Source: Nephrocerus scutellatus
Lineage: Eukaryota; Arthropoda; Insecta; Diptera; Pipunculidae
NCBI GenBank assembly: GCA_947095585.1
Contig: OX352761.1
Coordinates: 49,526,019-49,590,018 of the forward strand
Length of the DNA stretch: 64,000 nucleotides
Direction: 5' to 3'
The translations under genes were made by a program, and so were the position numbers. Shown here piece by piece: positions 53,628-62,989 of the stretch. Under the pieces are notes generated by a model. That model was not told where the DNA came from. It did not search any database and saw nothing but the letters and a program-made list of their open reading frames with translations. How positions within the stretch are numbered: position 1 is the first letter of the stretch; every line of letters starts with the position of its first letter.

Positions 53628-53836
53628 TGTATACAACATATATTATAGAAAATGTTTTTCCAAAACTATTAATAATTTGACCGTTAGTGATTTAATTCAA
53701 AAAATAGCAAGTTATAAAAATTTTCAATTAATATTTTTAGTCTACTTTATGCAAACCACTCTTTTTATGCATAAAAAATATAAATAACTGGATAAATTTA
53801 TGTAGAATCTTTAAAATACATTTTTTGATATATGAA
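53628..53836 (-). other. Downstream region of the hnRNP F/H-like gene
   Basis: Lies 3' of the stop codon on the minus strand. Its distal part (53628-53686) is also present at 11818-11876, next to the truncated gene duplicate, which shows it belonged to the duplicated segment. AT-rich, with several possible polyadenylation signals. Confidence 0.55.
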
Positions 53837-54984
53837 TTAAATACGGCGTGAAAACCCATTATTATTTAGTTTGGCTCTTCCATCAAAAAATAGCTCGATA
53901 TAACGATTGCCAATCTGTTCCATGTGAAGCTTCATAGCCAATTGAGCATCTTCGTAGGTTTCAAATATTGCATCCGCAGTGCCACTGTGAAGTCCTTTGT
54001 TGTTAAAATTTATTTTGACATTTGCAGGACGAATTGGATCAAAGAACTACAAAAAAAAATATGGTAATAATTTTTTAAAATTTTCTTAAATGTTAGTATA
54101 GACCTTAAAAACGTCATTTTCAAAAGAATTATATGGTAATCCACGCATATGAACACAGAAGTAGTCGGTGTCGCTATCTCCTCCATTGTGAGAGAATCCG
54201 ATGCTTGACTTAATTCTGGCTTTATCATTAGAACCAAATCCATTACCACCATTATTAGAGTTACCACCATTGCCACCCATGTTAGACATATTAAAACTAT
54301 TGCTATTCATTAGGGAATTAACTCCAAAGTTGTTACGGTCGAAATTGGTTGACGCATTAAAAGCATTATTACGATTTCCGAAATTACTTAAATCTTCGAA
54401 GGAATTAACATATGCCGAATTACCACTGCTTCTGATGCCTTCATTACTACCATTGAAGCTTTGTCCAGAATTTGTAGCTAATCCAGTGCCGTCATTTAAG
54501 TCATTGTTGTTATTATTATTTGTGTTAAAAAATCCAGTATTTCCACTGCCGAAGGCCACAGCGCTACCTCCAAACCCACTGATACTATTTAACAGATCAA
54601 ATCCTCCGCAATTACCATTACCGAAGTTTGCACCAGCATTAGAACTGACAAATCCATTGCCATTCCCTCCTCCAAAACCTCCCCCTATATGAGGTGAGTT
54701 CCCGGGATTATAAATAAGTTGATTGTTACCTCCTTTACAAAAACCTATTGCTGTTTGGTTCCACATATCTTAATTAAAATATTAATATTACGATCTTATA
54801 AATAAATAAAACACATTTAATACTCGTAAGTCGAGAATCTCCTCCACGCAAGGTATTTCTGCCACTGCCAAAGTCATCGCGGTTTCGTGTACTACCACGA
54901 TCTTTAAGATCATAAGGCCCAGGACGATTTCCAGATAATTGCCTTCTCATTTCAGCAATTGAACTCCGAAATATTTCAATATAC
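53837..54984 (-). pseudogene. glo-like: hnRNP F/H (glorund-like) 3' exons, probably damaged
   Basis: Three exons on the minus strand. Exon 54984-54831 encodes the end of the second quasi-RRM (YIEIFRSSIAEMRRQLSGN) and a basic linker. Exon 54768-54104 encodes a Gly/Asn-rich low-complexity linker and the start of the third quasi-RRM (DYFCVHMRGLPYNSFENDVF). Exon 54046-53837 completes it (FFDPIRPANVKINF, GTADAIFETYEDAQLAMKLH, RYIELFFDG) and ends in TAA. The intron 54103-54047 has gt...ag borders. The donor after 54831 reads cga|cttacg where the truncated duplicate keeps gag|gtacg, so splicing of this exon looks abolished. First and second quasi-RRM upstream exons are not found. Such proteins bind G-rich RNA in splicing and translational control. 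Could be a gene fragment, or a real 3' end with a sequence error at the donor. Confidence 0.85.
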
Positions 54985-54986
54985 CT

Positions 54987-55038
54987 ACGGAAAATTAATA
55001 AATATAATATAAATGAAGAAGCGTTGAAAAACATAATA
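54987..55038 (-). other. Intron remnant 5' of the hnRNP exon
   Basis: Short AT-rich sequence upstream of the acceptor (tttccgtag). It is conserved with 12333-12373, including gaagaagcgttgaa, up to the TA where both mariner copies begin. Confidence 0.6.
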
Positions 55039-55540
55039 TGAGGGTAGTTTGATAAGTCAGCGACTTTTTTAATAAAAAGCATTAGCGTTTATCCAATTTT
55101 TTATTCCTTCCAAATAATAGCTTTTTCAAGACCCTCAAAAAAGGCAAGGTAGTCTATGTGAATACACCGCATGCGTCCCAAAAAACTGTGGCCATGACCT
55201 TGTTGGCCGATAGACCCCCCCCCCCCCTTGAGCTTCTCTTTGGTGCACGTTCACCCGGAGAAACCCACTGTCTTGATTGTTCCTTGGTCTCTGGTGTGCT
55301 GTGATGGATCCATGTTTCGTCCACGGTTACGGAACGGAACTCGTTCGGATTGCGGTTGATCATCTTTTTTAATTTCGTTAAAATTCACGAGGTTGTCTGC
55401 ATTCAATGCCTGTCAAACACAAACCAAATGACACAGCTTGCTCAAAATTTGACAGTAGTTATATTAATAGATGGCAGTTGGCAGTGTTTCATTTAACGTT
55501 ACTACGCGGGAAATTCAAAAAAATTATCAAACTACCCTGA
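55039..55540 (-). mobile_element. Short mariner derivative in the hnRNP intron
   Basis: A 502-base element with TA on both sides (55037-55038; 55541-55542). Terminal repeats are tgagggtagtttgataagt and, complemented, tcagggtagtttgataatt. The interior retains part of the transposase on the minus strand (TVDETWIHHSTPETKEQS, QWVSPGERAPKR, SANKVMATVFWDA) with a C run at about 55207-55216 that breaks the frame. N- and C-terminal thirds are deleted. Same insertion event as 12374, with different later deletions. Confidence 0.88.
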
Positions 55541-56285
55541 TACATATATTTTATTTCTCAGTAATATTCCTTTAGTCCATTGTTTCTCAGAATATTTTAC
55601 AAAGTGACTATGTTTTTGGAAATACATTTATGCGCATACCGTTTCTTTTCCGCTTGGTTAAAGTGCAACTAAACATCTAAGTTGTGGCCGCAGGTAATTT
55701 TTTTCAAAAAAAGAAAAGCTGAATAATCGGGCTATTTGTTTGTAAAGCTTCATTACGGAACCTCAAATAAACCCTAGAAATACTAATATGAAGGCGACGA
55801 CCACGGCAATAAAAATGGTTGAACGATTTAAGAATTTTTTAATGAAACGTACGCTTAATTGACAAAGTTCAAGCAAGCACAGCAGCTAGCCAACTCCTTG
55901 TTGATATAATAAAGCCGACACAACAGCAATCCTAAAGATGCGGTGGGCGGGAACTGTGTCTTAATCAAAACACGACATATATTACATCTGTCATGCAAAA
56001 CAATATGTGCGCAGGTAGGTCTTCCTAGTCAACAAAAGAAGGCTTTACAGCAGTAAATAAACGGCTATGCACCCTTCTTTAAGAAGATAAGCTATAAAAC
56101 ATTCAACGGCCTAAAGACGATAAAACAAGAATAATTATTTAAATCAGTCGAACGGGAACATAATGCCTGCTCTCAGTGAGATGTAAAAATCCTATCGGGG
56201 GATACGAACGCAAGTCCGGGAATCCGTATTCAGGCGGTACTAATTGGGTCGTTGTGAGTTAGTCGTTTGCACGTAAAATTATCAA
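55541..56285. other. Unassigned stretch
   Basis: No recognisable gene, repeat pair or terminal structure. The left part might be remaining intron of the hnRNP-like gene; the right part may be decayed LINE ORF1 or endonuclease sequence preceding the fragment at 56290. Confidence 0.35.
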
Positions 56286-56289
56286 AAAA

Positions 56290-56840
56290 AGCACCTCGGT
56301 ATATCCTAAAAGAGCCACTCGTAACATGATAGACCACGTGTTGATGAACCGTCGCCACATCCCAATCCTAATGACGGTACAAACATACCGATGTGCCAAC
56401 ATCGACTCGGATCGCTATCTTGTTGGTAAAGTGACCCGAGCACAGACTGCATCTCCATTCGTATCGGCGAATCAGATTCAAGTCGACGCAGCTGCCCTTA
56501 GCAACCTTTGGCCAAGCAATATGACTCGCCCTCAATGCAGGGAGCGTATGTCCTGGGGTTAAGATGACGGGCGTAGAAAAGAAATGGAGACGCCTTAAAA
56601 ATACTGTCATTTGTACGGCTGACTCAATTTTAGGCAGTGGTTGTAAACATCAGAACGACTGGTTCGATGATGAATGTAAGCTAGCGACTGAACATAGGAA
56701 TATTACAGAGCAATGCAACAATCTCATAGGATGCGGAAACGCGAAGATGAATAGAAAGAGCTCTGAATGGACTTACAGAGGATTGCTCCTTTCGCCGTTA
56801 CGTCAGAGTTTCGGATCACTTTCACCAACCCCACGTTAAG
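56290..56840 (+). pseudogene. LINE endonuclease fragment
   Basis: The first frame reads ATRNMIDHVLMNRRH and, about 25 codons on, NIDSDRYLVGKV, matching the C-terminal endonuclease motifs (IDHVL ... SDHxLV) of RTE/Jockey-type LINEs, with His replaced by Arg in the catalytic SDH. After a frameshift near 56560 it continues NDWFDDECKLATEHRN, the conserved linker (EWFDEEC) after the endonuclease. Clade not resolved. Confidence 0.68.
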
Positions 56841-57187
56841 GAGGACGCAGGCCTTTCCATCCCCTTGTCGGAGCCCGTTATATATGTTATATGGGCTTGA
56901 TAGTGATCCGGATATTTTTACTTAGGTTATAACATTGATCATGGTCTCTACAATGCGTCCGGCCCATTTTTTAAACATATGCCAAATAAAACGCTAGGTC
57001 GGAAGTATGCAAAGGAAGAATAACGTTTCTTGCTTGCACTAATGCATCTGGTATGCACAAAGTAAAATTATTCGTCATCGGAAAAAATCCCAGTGTTTAC
57101 AAATTTCGAAAATAAACCTGTCATTTATAAGGGCAACAAAAATGCATGGATTATATGGATTGGATTATATATACATATGTATATATA
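56841..57187. other. Unassigned stretch
   Basis: No coding or repeat assignment. It contains a gttatatatgttatatggg repeat and an atatacatatgtatatatat palindromic run next to the Gypsy-type RNase H fragment at 57188. Confidence 0.4.
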
Positions 57188-57310
57188 TATAAATATTCTT
57201 TTGTTGAAATTTTGAATAACGTAACAAGAGAAAAGGAATTATTAGCCATTGTCTGGGCTACCACTCAATTCCGACATTATTTGTACGGAAGAAAGTTCGT
57301 CATTCATCAT
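57188..57310 (+). pseudogene. Errantivirus-like RNase H fragment
   Basis: Closely resembles 59278-59395: [20 protein letters not shown] in one frame, the conserved RNase H segment of Gypsy-type pol. It is cut at about 57305 before the TDH motif and followed by about 60 bases leading to the Helitron. It may be a second copy or a rearranged end of the element at 58360. Confidence 0.75.
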
Positions 57311-57370
57311 TTATGATGACTCTTTTACAAATGGTCTTAGGACTGAGCATTTGAACTCAGAAGAAAAAAA

Positions 57371-58354
57371 TCTATATATATAAAAATCAATTGCTGTGCG
57401 TTAGACTGACTAAAACTCGAGAACGGCTGGACCAAATTGGATACTTCCTTCTGCGAGTTTGTTTGTAATTGCTACGGGAAGGTTTAAAAGCCCCGCTAGG
57501 TGGCGCTGGTATCGTTTTTTTCCGAAAATTCTTATTTATGGAATGTTTTGGCTCAAATTTACACCATATAATATTTAAATAAAAAGAAAGTCGTTGACAA
57601 AATTTGGACCCGATAGGTGGCGCTGGTGTCGTTTTTTTTCCGAAAATTCTTAATTATGGAACGATTTGGCTCAAATTCAAACCATATAATATTAATATAA
57701 AAAGAAAGTCGTTGACAAAATTTGGACCCGATAGGTGGCGCTGGGGTGGAAAATGTAGTTTTCCCTGTATATAATCTTCATAGAATATTCGAACAAGTGT
57801 ACATTTGTTGCCTGTATAAGTGTCAATTCTAGTTTTCTGGATTGATGAGTTGGTTAGTTATTGGGGTGTAAGTGGGCGTGGCATCAGTGGGAAGGAGGTC
57901 AGTGGGCGGGGGTCAGCGGGATGGGCCAGCCGGGAAACGCGGGTGTAAGTGGGCGGGAGGTCAGTGGGCGGGGGTCAGTGGGCGGGGTCAGTGGGCGGGG
58001 GTCAGTGGGCGGGGGTCAGTGGGCGGGGGTCAGTGGGAAACGCGGGTGTAAGTGGGCGTGGCGTAAGTGGGTGTGAGTTCAGTAGGTGGGCAGTGTGTAT
58101 GAGGTCAATGGGTGGGTGGTCAGTGGGCGGGAGGGTCAGTGGTTGGGAGGTCAGTGGGCGGGAGGTCAGTGGGTGTGAGGTCAGTGGGTGTGAGTTCAGT
58201 GGGCGGTGGGTCAGTGTGTATGAGGTCAATGGGTGGGTGGTCAGTGGGCGGGAGGTCAGTGGGCGGGGGTCAGTGGGATGGGGCAGCTGTTAAACGCGGG
58301 TGTAAGTGGGCGTGGCGTCAGTGGGCGGGTAGCAAAGCGCACGGGAACAGCTAG
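57371..58354 (+). mobile_element. Non-autonomous Helitron with internal minisatellite
   Basis: Begins tctatatatataaaaatcaa right after an A and ends cacgggaacagctag right before a T, the TC...CTAG and A/T insertion pattern of Helitrons. The opening sequence continues gcgttagactgactaaaact and cgagaacggctggacc, a style widespread in insect Helitrons. The interior has three diverged copies of a ggtggcgctgg segment and then a G-rich minisatellite. There is no Rep/helicase coding. Confidence 0.75.
57857..58335. repeat. G-rich minisatellite (agtgggcgggggtc units)
   Basis: About 25-30 units of 12-16 bases, consensus gtcagtgggcggg with variants gtgggtgtgag and gtgtatgaggtcaat. Two longer blocks containing tgtgtatgaggtcaatgggt (about 58093 and 58214) show higher-order duplication. 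All frames are artefacts of the repeat. Runs of three to five G suggest quadruplex potential. Confidence 0.95.
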
Positions 58355-58371
58355 TAGATTAATACAATTAT

Positions 58372-59530
58372 TAAAAACTCACAAAAATTATTTTTACCAT
58401 AAAGGTAGCGATTTAAGTTTCACCAACCACGTAAAGCACAACATACAAACGGAAAATACTTCCGCTATATACACAAGGATATACAGATATCCTGAAATCC
58501 ACAAAAAAGAAGTGACCACGCTGGTAATAAAGAGTGGCGAATAGTACTAGACTACAGAAAATTAAATAATCTTACCAAGGAAGATAAGTATCCCATCCCA
58601 AACATGGATTCGATATTAGATAAACTAGGACAAGCAGTATATTTTACAACATTAGATCTCACTCAAAAAGAAGTGGATGCTAAAGATAGAGAAAAAACCG
58701 GATTTGGTACATTAACTGGGCACTATGAATTCGGTTTAAAAAATGCACCCGCAACCTTTTAAAGACTCATGAATTAAGTCTTGAAAGACTACATAGGAAA
58801 AATATCATACGTTTATTTAGATGATATCATAATAATTTCCTCTAGCCTACAAGAACATATGGATTCACTCCATAAAATCTTATTGACACTTAACAGGGTA
58901 CTACAGAAAAATTATAGATGACTATGCAAAAATAATTAAACCTTTAACTTTATGCCTAAAAATAGTAAAATAAATATAAACGATAAAGATTACAAAGAAT
59001 CCTTTCATAAATTAAAAACGCTAATGACAAATGATTTAATTAATAGACCCTTTTTAATGGTCCCCCTTGTTTCGCTACACGCATATTAAACAAACATGAG
59101 GGCCAATATAGTAAAGGGTATCCCAACAAGAGCGCCGGATTTAATTTTAAAGAAAAAACACATTTATTTTTGAATTAAGCAAACATTTTTATTTCAACAT
59201 AAAGAAAAATAGTTCCGATTAAACGTGAAATACAACATCAGGCAAATGGCCACTACGAAAACTCTGGCACAGGGCTATTCTTTTGTTGAAATTTTGAATA
59301 ACGTAACAATAGAAAAGGAATTATTAGCCATTGTCTGGGCTACCGCTCAATTCCGACATTATATGTGCGGAAGAAAGTTCGTCATTAAGACTGACCACAG
59401 GCCATAAGTATGGCTTAGCAATTTTAAAGAACCAAACAGCAAATTACAACGCTGGAAAATCAAACTCGAAGAGTACGATTTTGAGACACAATATATTCAA
59501 AGAAAAGAGAACAAGATGACTTAGCAACCA
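58372..59530 (+). pseudogene. Errantivirus-like RT/RNase H remnant
   Basis: RT starts near 58390 ([26 protein letters not shown]). A deletion removes sequence before [19 protein letters not shown] motifs (58535-58570). [16 protein letters not shown] and [11 protein letters not shown] follow with the first catalytic aspartate, then [12 protein letters not shown], a stop near 58760, and the box YVYLDDIIII (about 58810). RNase H is at 59278-59395 ([26 protein letters not shown]) followed by a stop and KLQRWKIKLEEYDFE. Dead through several stops. Confidence 0.8.
59085..59225. other. Short insert or rearranged segment in the RT-RNase H connection
   Basis: The pol protein similarity stops near 59080 and resumes near 59278. 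The intervening bases, AT-rich with several A-runs, show no Gypsy similarity. A small insertion or replacement is likely. Confidence 0.35.
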
Positions 59531-59779
59531 ACCCCAGTGCTAAATTAGATAGTTCACATCTTATTCCTATTAGTGAAGAACCGGCGTAATTTATTTAATC
59601 GACAAATAATACTTGAAATCAATGAAAATTATCATCAAAAGAATAATATTTAGTAAAAAAGAATACAAAAAGAAAATTTTTTAGAAATAATAGAAGAAGT
59701 GGACACTACAATGATAAATTCCATATATGTCAAAGATGATGAAATATTTAAGAACTTCCAAAATGTTGAAAATAAAAGT

Positions 59780-60447
59780 AAGAAAAATATTTTATATCGT
59801 AGCACAAAACTTTTAAATGACCTTAACACAATCGAATGCAGCAGCAGAACCTATAAAACATAAAACTCACATAGATACTATAAAAGCGTTAACAAAGATT
59901 TTCTTATATATGGGATCACCAAATTTCATAACTCTCGACGAGAATGCTTTTGTTTCAGATTCCCTTAACAACTATTTAACAAATAAAGACATAAATACAT
60001 TACTGTACAGCCAACCGGCACACAGGAAATTCTGACATTGAAAGACTACATGGAACTCTCAACGAACATTTGCGTATTTTATCATCAATCGAACAAATTG
60101 GTGAACAACTTTATCCAAGTGTTCGTACGGTTCAAGCTCTAAATGCTTATAATAATATTATCCACCTAACAACTCGAGAAAAACCCTTCGATATCCATTT
60201 TTGTGTCATAAATAAGGAAACAATTTTTAGACGAATAGAAGATAGTAAAAACAAGGTAATTAACAAATTTAATGAAAAACGTAAAAATATTGAAATAAAC
60301 GAACAATACGTGAAAACAACCGATCCCGATAAATTAAAAAACAAATTGACCCCTAAATACAAATATACTCTTAAAGAAAGCAATAGATTCAAAAAGAAAC
60401 CAAACAGAACTTTACATAAAGATCAATTCCATAGAATAAAGAAATAA
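59780..60447 (+). pseudogene. Errantivirus-like integrase remnant
   Basis: Frame 59817-60035 holds the central part of the core (HIDTIKALTKIF, NFITLDENAFVSD with the second aspartate position). After a one-base shift near 60030 the core continues with the catalytic glutamate region (about 60040-60080). The C-terminal frame 60070-60447 includes TTREKPFDIHF, EDSKNKVINKFNEKR and HKDQFHRIKK, the end typical of errantivirus integrases. The zinc-binding domain is missing. Confidence 0.8.
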
Positions 60448-60757
60448 TTCACACAAAAATATTCCTGTTCACAGGGACGACACTTCATCAAAAGACGCCA
60501 CACTTGCGGATCTTCATCTGATCAACCCCCTACTTCTAAGGGTAAACATTATAATTATCCTCATTCTTCCAATAATTAAAACCCAAGAAATTCAAATAAC
60601 AGATTTAATCCATGGATATGGTTGGTTTCACAGTTATACAATTACAACAGATGCAAATAATAGAAAACTTCACTAAAATACTACACATTATAAATTTAAC
60701 TAATTACGAAATTAATTTAAATATCTTAGAAGACAAGAAGACAAATTGGGTGACAAC

Positions 60758-60935
60758 CGTTCCGAGAGTAATAACTTGTCACGGAAAGCTTCTCAATTCG
60801 CCGTTCGGATCCGGCCTTAAATCGTAGGTCCCTTCCATTTGTGTCCAAAAAAAATACATATGCGCAACACAAATGGTCGCGAGAAGCTAGGCCTTGGACC
60901 GCAATGGTCTGTCGCGCCGAATATTATTATATTAG
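60758..60935. repeat. Inserted repeat in env with LTR-like start and hairpin
   Basis: The left part, gttccgagagtaataacttg, matches the Gypsy-1 LTR core (also at 41370). The centre has an inverted repeat ccatttgtgt ... acacaaatgg. The right part ends near gtctgtcgcgccga. The surrounding env-like sequence is interrupted. It may be two joined fragments. Confidence 0.55.
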
Positions 60936-62159
60936 AAGACCACGTAAGACTTTTACATGAACAAAATATAGACATTATTAATTTAATGAAACATACAAGA
61001 TAAGAATTTGAAACTATAATACCACACGCTAGACAGAAAAAAATGCCTTTTTAATATTTTAGGTACAGAAATGAAATTTTTATATGGAACCATTGATGAC
61101 GAGGATAGAAAAGAAATAGAAAAAAGGTTGATATTAACAGAAACAAATACACATAACGTAATAGAAAATTCAAACAAATACAGATAAATAATCATTTTAA
61201 CTAACATATTATTAACTAATACATTTATTAACAAAGCTAAAAAATTGATGGAGTATGTAGAAAAATTTACTCGCACAGAACACGTTTTAGAAAAAGACTT
61301 TCACAAATTAAAATTGGAAATAGAAATTAAAGACAATATAAAATACCTAATAAATGACATAGAAAAAATTAAAGACATAGTTTTAACATCTAGATTAGGA
61401 TACCTAAGCAAGGATATTTTTTTAGAAACAGAACTTGAAAATAATATAACGATAGAAAAACTTTCACAGGTTAAATTAGAACTTGCTCTATATAAAAATA
61501 CTATCATATTTATAAACGAAATCCCAAACTTTTCAAATGAAACATACAAACAAATCTATATCCAACCCATACCAAATTTAGAAGATAATCAACAATTAGA
61601 TATAAGTAATAAAATGTATTTGACTAAAAAGCAAACAATTTATAATAATACCAAAATAAAAAAATATATATCAGAAATAGACGACAATCGTTTACAAAAT
61701 TTATTTAAAAATCAAATGAATTGTAAATTAATAAAAAATACAAGTAAACAAATAATATAAATAGAAAATAACAATTTAATGTTACAATGTAAGATTACAA
61801 GAAATTATCCAAAATTGTAAGAATCAAAACATTATTGTTAAAGTTAATTACATACTTAATAAAAATTACGAGAGAAAAAGCAACAAACACGAACCCTTAA
61901 TTCCAAATACAATCGCTAATATCAATTATACCAAATCAAATTTAACTTTCCAAGAATTAAATCATCAAAATATAAAAAACTTAAAAGAAATTCAAGAATA
62001 AAATACAAGCACAATTATACAAATTTAACTATGTATAGGATAATTTTAACAATTATATTAATCATAATCTTTTATATCTATCTTAAATGTAAAAATAAAA
62101 AAATTAAAATTATAAATAATGTCAATCTTCCACGAGTCGCTTTTCGACCCACAGAAGAC

Positions 62160-62176
62160 TTTAAAGGGGGAGGTCT
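62160..62176 (+). promoter_or_regulatory. Putative polypurine tract of the errantivirus-like element
   Basis: The purine run aaagggggagg follows the env C-terminal region and precedes tcttatgtcagagcc. It has the position and composition expected for the plus-strand DNA primer directly upstream of a 3' LTR. The run also overlaps the tail of the env frame. Confidence 0.55.
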
Positions 62177-62394
62177 TATGTCAGAGCCATCTTGTACGCC
62201 CCAACAAATATCAACAAACCAATATAAAGATAAACAAATTCTGGACTTTAAATTCAACCAGTAAATGTAATGCGTAGAAATCACTACGAAGTTGCATGTA
62301 AGCCCTTTCGACATTTAAATTTATCTCATCCAGGCTAAACAATACATATTTCAACATACGCAGGCAAAATGCTGCGTTAGCAATTAAGCATTTT
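62177..62394 (+). repeat. Probable start of the errantivirus-like 3' LTR
   Basis: Sequence after the polypurine tract, running to the dispersed repeat at 62395. No 5' LTR exists in the window, so its extent is a guess. Confidence 0.35.
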
Positions 62395-62750
62395 AAAAAA
62401 ACAACCCATAAAAATTAAAATTGTTCATGTAAATTCTCTAAAAACCAAAAGTATACTGAATTCCACTATAAATGCTGAAATACAAAAACACATACGAAGC
62501 ACTGCAACCAACAACCAAACAACCCCAATTGTAAAGCAAGCAGCGCTTCCCATAGCTCACAGCGCACTACGCACACAGAACACAATCATTATATGATATG
62601 AAACATTATATGAAATGAGGAAAAAAATTTGTATGGGAGCCCCCCGACCCTGCTACCCGATTACACTCAAATTTTAATAGAAATATAAATGTGTGCAAAC
62701 TTTCAATAAAATCTGGCTTTAGGAAGTGTGTTAAAAACTGATCACAAGAT
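62395..62750. repeat. Dispersed repeat, second copy of the family at 36648-37548
   Basis: Two blocks match: the start (aaaacaacccataaaaatt, then ttcatgtaaattctct) and 62635-62750 (gggagccccccgaccctg, caataaaatc, ttaaaaactgatcacaag). The segment between the blocks is shorter and different from the first copy. The GACC tandem tract is absent here. Confidence 0.7.
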
Positions 62751-62985
62751 TTTGCACATTCAGGAAATTATAAAGAGTTGGATAGTTTTCTGAAAATAGT
62801 TGAATTAATAGAGAAACCGTTGTATACCATATACAATTAGGTAATAACGTAAAAACAGCATTCATTTTACAGCCTGACTCACTTAACGAATTAAATAAAA
62901 AGTTACGAGATATATAAAATACAGACCAATATCCCACAAATATATACATCCGTAGCGAACATATCACAAAGAAAGTTTCAGTGGT
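62751..62985. other. Unassigned stretch before the BEL/Pao pol remnant
   Basis: AT-rich with short frames only. No motif recognised; may be decayed BEL/Pao pol upstream of the RT motifs. Confidence 0.3.
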
Positions 62986-62989
62986 CTTT

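Larger units (their letters stand above)
60480..62264 (+). pseudogene. Env-like gene remnant of an errantivirus (insect retrovirus family), inactivated
   Basis: Located directly after integrase, as env is in errantiviruses. Recognisable parts in different frames: a short N-terminal region (about 60580-60650), a region near 60940-61190 resembling the fusion-protein-like ectodomain, a long open stretch 61245-61760 of charged, predicted helical sequence, and a C-terminal transmembrane segment with basic tail (62031-62264). An inserted repeat at 60758-60935, frameshifts and several stops separate these parts. It cannot make an envelope protein. Env proteins of this group mediate membrane fusion in insects. 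No reconstruction is given. Confidence 0.65.
58360..62394 (+). mobile_element. Errantivirus-like Gypsy element (pol-env, decayed)
   Basis: Plus-strand remnant with RT, RNase H, integrase, an env-like region, a purine-rich tract and probable LTR start. It is an insect endogenous retrovirus-type element with stops, frameshifts and insertions in every gene. It is interrupted by the Helitron on the left (an RNase H piece is beyond it), a ~160-base insert in RNase H near 59085-59225 and a repeat at 60758-60935 in env. The 5' LTR and gag are absent. Confidence 0.8.

Noticed and set aside
54201..54692. 163-codon plus-strand Leu/Pro-rich frame
   Set aside because: Antisense of the Gly/Asn-rich hnRNP linker exon.
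57861..58354. Overlapping Gly/Ser/Val-rich reading frames
   Set aside because: All are translations of the G-rich minisatellite inside the Helitron.
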